Below, piece by piece: positions 58,929-64,000 of a DNA stretch of 64,000 nt (positions within the stretch are counted from its first letter, which is position 1; each line of letters begins with the position of its first letter). Under the pieces are notes generated by a model that saw only the letters and a program-made list of their open reading frames with translations, was not told the origin of the DNA and did not search any database. Origin of the DNA: Leptidea sinapis. Its lineage: Eukaryota > Arthropoda > Insecta > Lepidoptera > Pieridae. The DNA lies in the NCBI RefSeq assembly GCF_905404315.1, contig NC_066287.1, forward strand, positions 7,812,001-7,876,000. The letters are read 5' to 3'. The position numbers were made by a program, and so were the translations under genes.

Positions 58929-61900
58929 TTGAATATAGTGCAGTGGAACGCTCAAAGTATTATCAGTAATAGGCTTATTTTTACAAGGTTTTTATATGAA
59001 AATCATATCCATATTGCTATAATTTCGGAAACTTGGTTAAAACCACATCAGTATTTTTTAATAAAAGGCTATAACACAATAAGGAATGATTGTGGTAATA
59101 AACACAATGGTGTAGCAATTTTTATTCATAATAATATCACATTTTCTAACATAAATACATATTTTGATAGTGCTCTACAAAATGTTTGCATTAAAATCAA
59201 AATTAATAACAAAGAACTGAGTATTGTGAGTTTTTACAGTCCTTCCAATTCAAATCCTCCATTTAATAAAAACAATTTAAACAGTTTAATTAAGTCCATT
59301 CCAGAGCCAATGATATTTGCAGGTGATTTCAATGCTCATCACATGTTGTGGGGATGTGTTGATACATTGCCTCGAGATGTTTTAGAGGTTATAGATGAGA
59401 ATGGTCTTGTTATTCTGAATAATGGTCAAGCTACCACAATAGGATCTCCATCTTGGCGTCCTAATGCTCTTGACTTGACTTTGGTAACTCCATCATTGGC
59501 TCTTTTATGTGACTGGTCAGTTATTGACAGTCCTCTGGGCAGTAGTTATCATCTCCCTGTAATAATAAAAATTGCAGTAAGTAGTGATAGTAGTAGTTTG
59601 CAAAACACATTATGTAATAAGCTACATTTGCCCACTCACCCTAATTATAAGCAGGTGAATTGGAATATGTATAGTAACTTAGTTGTTTCTTATTTGGATG
59701 ATGTTAAATTTGACACTTTATCTTCAATAGATGCTTTTAATTCCTTTTGTAATATTTTACTTTCTGCTGCCAAGCAGTCAATCCCTAGCTGTCTGTTTTC
59801 CAAAAGTTCTAATAGTAATAATGTTACTAGTTCTTGTTCACAAAAATCTTTTAAATATCCTTGGTTGCCTTGGTGGAATCAGAAGTGTACAGAAGCAGTT
59901 TTAAATGCTAAAAATGGTTACATTAATTTTAAAAACAACTCCACTGATGAAAATTATGTGGAGTTTAAGAGATTGCGGGCTTTAAAAAAACTTATCTTAA
60001 AAAGTGAAAGAAGAAATAGCTGGATAGGCTTGTGCAATTCATTTAATCGTTGTACTCCTTTGTCTTCAATTTGGAAATACATGCGCAAATTTAACAAAAC
60101 TTACATTCCTGACAGTGTGTTGAATGATAGTTGGATTCCAGATTTTCTACAAAAGTATACTTCTGACTTTGTATCAAATGAGTTAACTAACTATGTAAAT
60201 GTTGTTAATGATAGTAATAAATATTTGATAGAGCCTTTTTCTTTACAAGAACTAAAATCCGCTTTATTTACTAGAAGAGATACATCTTTCGGTCTTGATA
60301 CCATTCCATATATTTTACTCAAAAAACTTAATTGCCACAGTCTCAACATCTTTTTATATACTATTCCTGCAGAATGGAAAACAGACTGTTTAATCCCAGT
60401 TTTAAAGCCAGACAAAAATAAAATGTTACCTGACTCTTATAGACCTATAGCTCTCACGTCTTGTGTTGGGAAGATATTTGAGCAGCTTCTAAAACAACGT
60501 CTCGAGTTCTTTATAGAACAAAATTGTCTTTTGCCTGATAATCAGTTTGGTTTTCGCAAAGGTCGGTCTTCTAGGGAGAGTATAGCGCAGTTACAGCTTG
60601 ATGCGCATCAATGTTTAGCAAGTAATCAGTATCTTTTGTCTGTATTTTTTGACATCTCAGGTGCCTTCATTTATTTTTTTAATTTATTTAGTGGCACGGG
60701 ATGCAAGTTCATAGGCCAAAGGTGCCTTCAATAGTGTAAATATTGCCGTGCTTTGTGACGAGTTATCAATGTTAGGGATACCAGGTAAAATAATAAATTG
60801 GATGCAATCCTTTTTGACTGACAGAAAAGTATATGTAAAATTTAATAAACATTTGTATGGACCACGATTTTCTTCTCTAGGTGTTTGTCAGGGGGAATAT
60901 TGTCTCCTTTAATTTTTATTATGTACATAAGACGATTGAACCTTATTTTGGGGCCAAATATAGTAAACCTACAGTATGCAGATGACTTAGTCGCCTATGT
61001 ATCGGGAGTTGATCTGATTAATTTAGCCGCTACAATAATAAAGCACTTGTAAATTTATATCAATACTTTTCTTATCTTAATTTAAATGTAAATCCAACCA
61101 AATCAAAAGTCTTTGTGATTGGTCGTAAACGCATCATATTGCCTCCCATTTTATACAATGGCATTCCACTGCCTATTTCATGTGACATAAAATTTCTAGG
61201 TGTAACATTTACTCCAAAACTTTCTTGGAAAAAATATACAGATAGTGTTATAATTAAAGCGAATAAAGCTTATAATGTATTAAAATCTTTGTGTGCAACG
61301 TCGTGGGGAGCGGACCCTAAAATATTGTTAATTTTGTATAAATCGCTTATTCGTAGTCATTTTGAATATGGCTTTCATTGTTTCGCCGCAGACAGCAAAA
61401 TTGTTAATAGTCTGGATAAAATACAAAATAAATGTATGCGTACAATATTGGGTGCACTTAAAACTAGCCCAATAGCTGCTATGCAAATCGAGGCCAACCT
61501 TCCTCCTTTGTGTATTAGATTTAGTTATCTTAAAGAAAGATTTATTTTAAAGCTCTATAGCTTGCCGACGAACAATCTTCTTAAGAATCTTATTGCTTAT
61601 CAATCGTCTTCATTTCAGAGACAGTTGTTTATCTTGCAAGATTTTTCTTCATTTTTTCAATTTCTACAAGATTTAAATATTCATCGGAATAATGATATAC
61701 TTCCCTGCCATGCAGGTTCTTTTCGATGTAAATATTCTGCAATTAATGTTGTAATAGATCCAAATTTAACTTCAAAAGAGGAGGTTCATGTATTATTGTC
61801 AGGATGGTCTAATTGTAAATTTGTTTATACGGATGGCGCAAAAAACAATAATAATGTTTCTTTTGCAATCTACCTTCCTGAAATTATGAAGGGTATTGGC

Positions 61901-62734
61901 TTTAAGATTAATAGATATGCCAGTATTTTTACTGCTGAAGCCGTCGCTATTCTTTTTGCTTTAAAGCATATTAAGAAACAAAATCAACTTAATAAGAAGT
62001 GGGTAATAGTTAGTGATAGTATGAGTGTGTTAAAAAGTTTGTCAAATAACAAAATGAGTGCTAACATCAATTACCTCATTTTTGCTATAAAGGAATTGTG
62101 GTTCGAACTATGTTTAATCGATATTAAAGTGGATTTCGTTTGGGTCCCGTCCCATATAGGAGTAGCAGGAAATGAAAGCGCTGATTTTCTAGCTAGATCT
62201 ATCATTAATATATCCGATCTATCCCTATATCCTGATTGCAAAGATCTAGACATTAACATACCATATACAGATATAATAAGTAATCTAAAACAGCGTATGA
62301 CTCTTCTTTGGGGAAGATATTGGTATAATTGTACAGAAGTTGAAAATAAGGCTCATTCGTATACTTTGTTAGATAATCCCGTTAATAGCACACCCAGGTT
62401 TTGTAAGTTTAAAAATTACGCTCACAGAAAGTTCTATACTACAATAACACGAATGCGTATTGGTCACTATCGATTGAATTTTCATCTTCATCGCAAAAAA
62501 ATTGTCTCCTCTCCTTTTTGTGACCATTGTAATAAGCAACAAGATCAGTCTCTGGATCACATCTTTTTTGATTGTTCGTCCTTTGGCATACAGCGCCTTG
62601 TGCTGATGGATGAGCTACTGGAAATATATGGTGCACCCAATATAATCCCGCTCTCAGTAATAGATCTATTACAGGACACATCAACTTATGTGTCCTTGTA
62701 TAAATTTGTATGTAGTACTGTAAATACATTGTAA
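58929..62734 (+). pseudogene. LINE ORF2, endonuclease-RT-RNase H, disrupted
   Basis: The first frame (58929-60734) has an endonuclease (NIVQWNAQSI, ISETWL, FAGDFNAHH, SSYHLPVII) and the start of the RT (DSYRPIALTSCVGKIFEQLL, NQFGFRKGRSS, motif A FFDISGAF). A 51-bp insertion at 60670-60720 then ends it. Beyond, one G is missing at the QGGILSP motif (near 60893) and one A near 61041, so YADDLVAYV lies in a different frame from the thumb. The last frame (61115-62734) holds the thumb, an RNase H with FVYTDGAK, FTAEAVAIL, VSDSMS and NESADFLA, and a Cys/His tail (SPFCDHCNKQQDQSLDHIFF). The helix before IPAEWK is also shortened, suggesting a small in-frame loss near 60350. The product cannot work. 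Confidence 0.88.
60660..60730 (-). mobile_element. 51-bp insertion with 10-bp target duplication inside ORF2
   Basis: GGTGCCTTCA is present at 60660-60669 and 60721-60730 on both sides of a 51-bp insert (60670-60720). Removing one copy and the insert restores the conserved GAFNSVNI reading. On the minus strand the insert ends in an A-rich tail (AAATAAATTAAAAAAATAAA), as if a short RNA fragment had been reverse transcribed there. Confidence 0.85.
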
Positions 62735-63273
62735 TTTGTAGATACATACGTTGTAAATTTGTTTATAATTATGTAAATACGTTATAACTTGTACATATAC
62801 AACTAGTAATAGCATAGCGCAATTCGCGAACTGAACAGATAATGTAAATAGGTAGGTATTATTCTAAAAAGTTATGCAAATTACACTGGATTTGACTTTA
62901 AGAAAAGGGGGAAATTATTAGAGACTATATTACTGGATTTGGACTTACTAAAAGGAAAATATGGAAAATATTCTTTAGAGAATTATACATTAACGGAAAT
63001 GGTAAAATAACTGATGACTTTAAGACTGGATTGGATTTGATGAAAGAAACTACTATAAATATTCGCTATCGAATATACATAATTGGAAAAGGAAAATGGA
63101 AATGATGTAAGGTGAAATGAGAAAACTGGATTGGACTTTTTGTAAAACAAAATAGTGAAAATAATAAATACCAAAGTAATGAAAATACTAACGACAAGGC
63201 AGTAAGGCCCCTGGCTATAGCCTGTTCGAAAGAACGAATTATATATAAAAAAAAAAAAAACTATATTAGGTGA

Positions 63274-63637
63274 AGTGCATAAAAACAATAATGTTTTATG
63301 ATATCAGATAATGAAGAATTCAGGGTAGCCGGTAGAGTTCTTACTTGCAATACCTGCGTAGAGTAACTGAATTTTGTAAAATATAAGGATTATAAACCTA
63401 TATAGTTATACGTTGGTTCTAGCAGATAATATGTGAAATAAGTGAAGTTTAGTTTCAAACTAATTATTATGAGATATCATATTTACTCATATTGTCAGTG
63501 CCCAGTAAGTAGTAAATACTGGATAAATGTTAAATAATAAAATTGTTATTCTTTGTTTTAGTGTGGAATGGTGTGCCTTGTAATGTCGTGTAATTAATTG
63601 ACACTAACTTATTTTCTATAAGTAATATCATTCAAAA
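63274..63637 (+). other. Upstream region of the TMTC4-like gene
   Basis: Contains an acceptor-like TTCTTTGTTTTAG at about 63550-63562, so the start codon exon may begin there with a 5' UTR intron before it. No TATA box was identified. Confidence 0.4.
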
Positions 63638-64000
63638 ATGGAGTTGAAACTACTGATTATTTTATTTGCCGCTGGCATTCCTTATATAGGGAATCTCCAG
63701 GGTGACTTTGTTTTTGATGACTCTGAAGCAATTGTTAAAAATAAAGATGTTGCTTCAATGTCTTGGCTTGATACTTTTCATAATGACTTTTGGGGGACTA
63801 GAATAGATAGCCCTTTAAGTCACAAATCTTACAGGCCTCTGACAACTTTAACCTTTAAGTAAGTAGGTAGATATTATTAACACAATTGTAATATTTTATA
63901 TCAGCTGAGCACATAAGCTAAATTCCAGTCATTTGTTACAGGATCAATTATATGTTTAATAAAAGAATATTATCTGCTTGGCAATTCAAAGTGGTGAATT
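63638..64000 (+). CDS. Tmtc4: TMTC4-like O-mannosyltransferase, N-terminal exons
   Basis: Exon 63638-63858 and exon 63942 to the window edge join in phase (AA|G). The protein starts with a hydrophobic signal-anchor (MELKLLIILFAAGIPYIG) and then QGDFVFDDSEAIVKNKDV, HNDFWGTRI and SHKSYRPLTTLTFKINY, the highly conserved first loop of TMTC proteins, with the Asp-Asp pair expected at the active site. TMTC proteins are ER membrane enzymes that O-mannosylate cadherins and carry TPR repeats downstream, which lie beyond the window. SHKSYRPLT and DDSEAIV.NKD favour TMTC4. The copy is cut by the window edge. Confidence 0.85.

Larger units (their letters stand above)
57624..63260 (+). mobile_element. Nearly full-length I-type LINE with 13-bp target duplication
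   Basis: CTATATTAGGTGA occurs at 57611-57623 and again at 63261-63273, directly after a 14-base or longer A-run ending at 63260. This brackets a 5.6-kb unit with a GC-rich 5' UTR, ORF1 (57779-58915), ORF2 (58929 onward, broken) and a 0.5-kb 3' UTR. The perfect flanking repeat implies a fairly recent insertion, yet ORF2 carries several lesions. It sits upstream of the TMTC4-like start codon, in the same orientation. Confidence 0.92.

Noticed and set aside
1..64000. CRISPR array, operon or phage-type defence system
   Set aside because: No regularly spaced short direct repeats with unique spacers, no ribosome-binding sites, and the genes are intron-bearing animal genes.

Overview
The window looks like AT-rich nuclear DNA of a moth or butterfly (Lepidoptera). 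Genes are split by short introns with GT/AG borders. Introns and spacers are packed with element families I know from lepidopteran genomes: I-, RTE-, CR1/Jockey-like LINEs, tRNA-derived SINEs, Helitron ends (5' TC...CTAG 3' between A and T), hAT-like MITEs, and a Tc1 element. I see no bacterial operons, CRISPR arrays or viral genes.

Six host loci can be read by joining exons whose splice phases agree. (1) 5604-14373, plus: an RFX5/RFX7-type winged-helix transcription factor, lacking its 5' exons here. (2) 22789-27699, minus: a complete four-exon DXO/Rai1 decapping exoribonuclease of 389 residues with its catalytic residues kept. (3) 32204-39650, plus: a complete eight-exon gene of 655 residues joining a ZAD zinc-finger domain, C2H2-like fingers and a C-terminal BRCT pair; I do not recognise this architecture. 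(4) 43104-43232, minus: first exon of a possible small membrane protein. (5) 49283-57046, minus: five exons of a large helical protein I cannot name. (6) 63638 to the right edge, plus: the start of a TMTC4-like O-mannosyltransferase. A further two-exon fragment of unknown kind lies at 44002-44460 inside a long inverted repeat.

Mobile DNA fills much of the rest. The left edge holds a 5'-truncated LINE with a reverse transcriptase frame open to the window border. A Tc1 transposon with a ruined transposase lies at 20760-22363. DXO introns carry two copies of one hAT-like MITE, one with a LINE tail nested inside, and a third hAT-like element lies just past its stop codon. Two truncated I-type LINEs sit head to tail at 28.2-31.8 kb. 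A 5.6 kb I-type LINE with 13-bp target duplications lies upstream of the TMTC4 start; its ORF2 is broken by two one-base losses and a 51-bp insertion with its own 10-bp duplication. One intron of the RFX gene holds a minisatellite built from alternating 70- and 72-bp units. Several fold-back structures (3.8, 9.4-10.0, 10.5-10.7, 43.4-46.2 and 51.1-52.0 kb) are not explained by the genes.

The host genes look like unrelated housekeeping or regulatory loci (transcription, RNA quality control, possible chromatin or DNA-damage role, ER glycosylation); nothing suggests they form one pathway.
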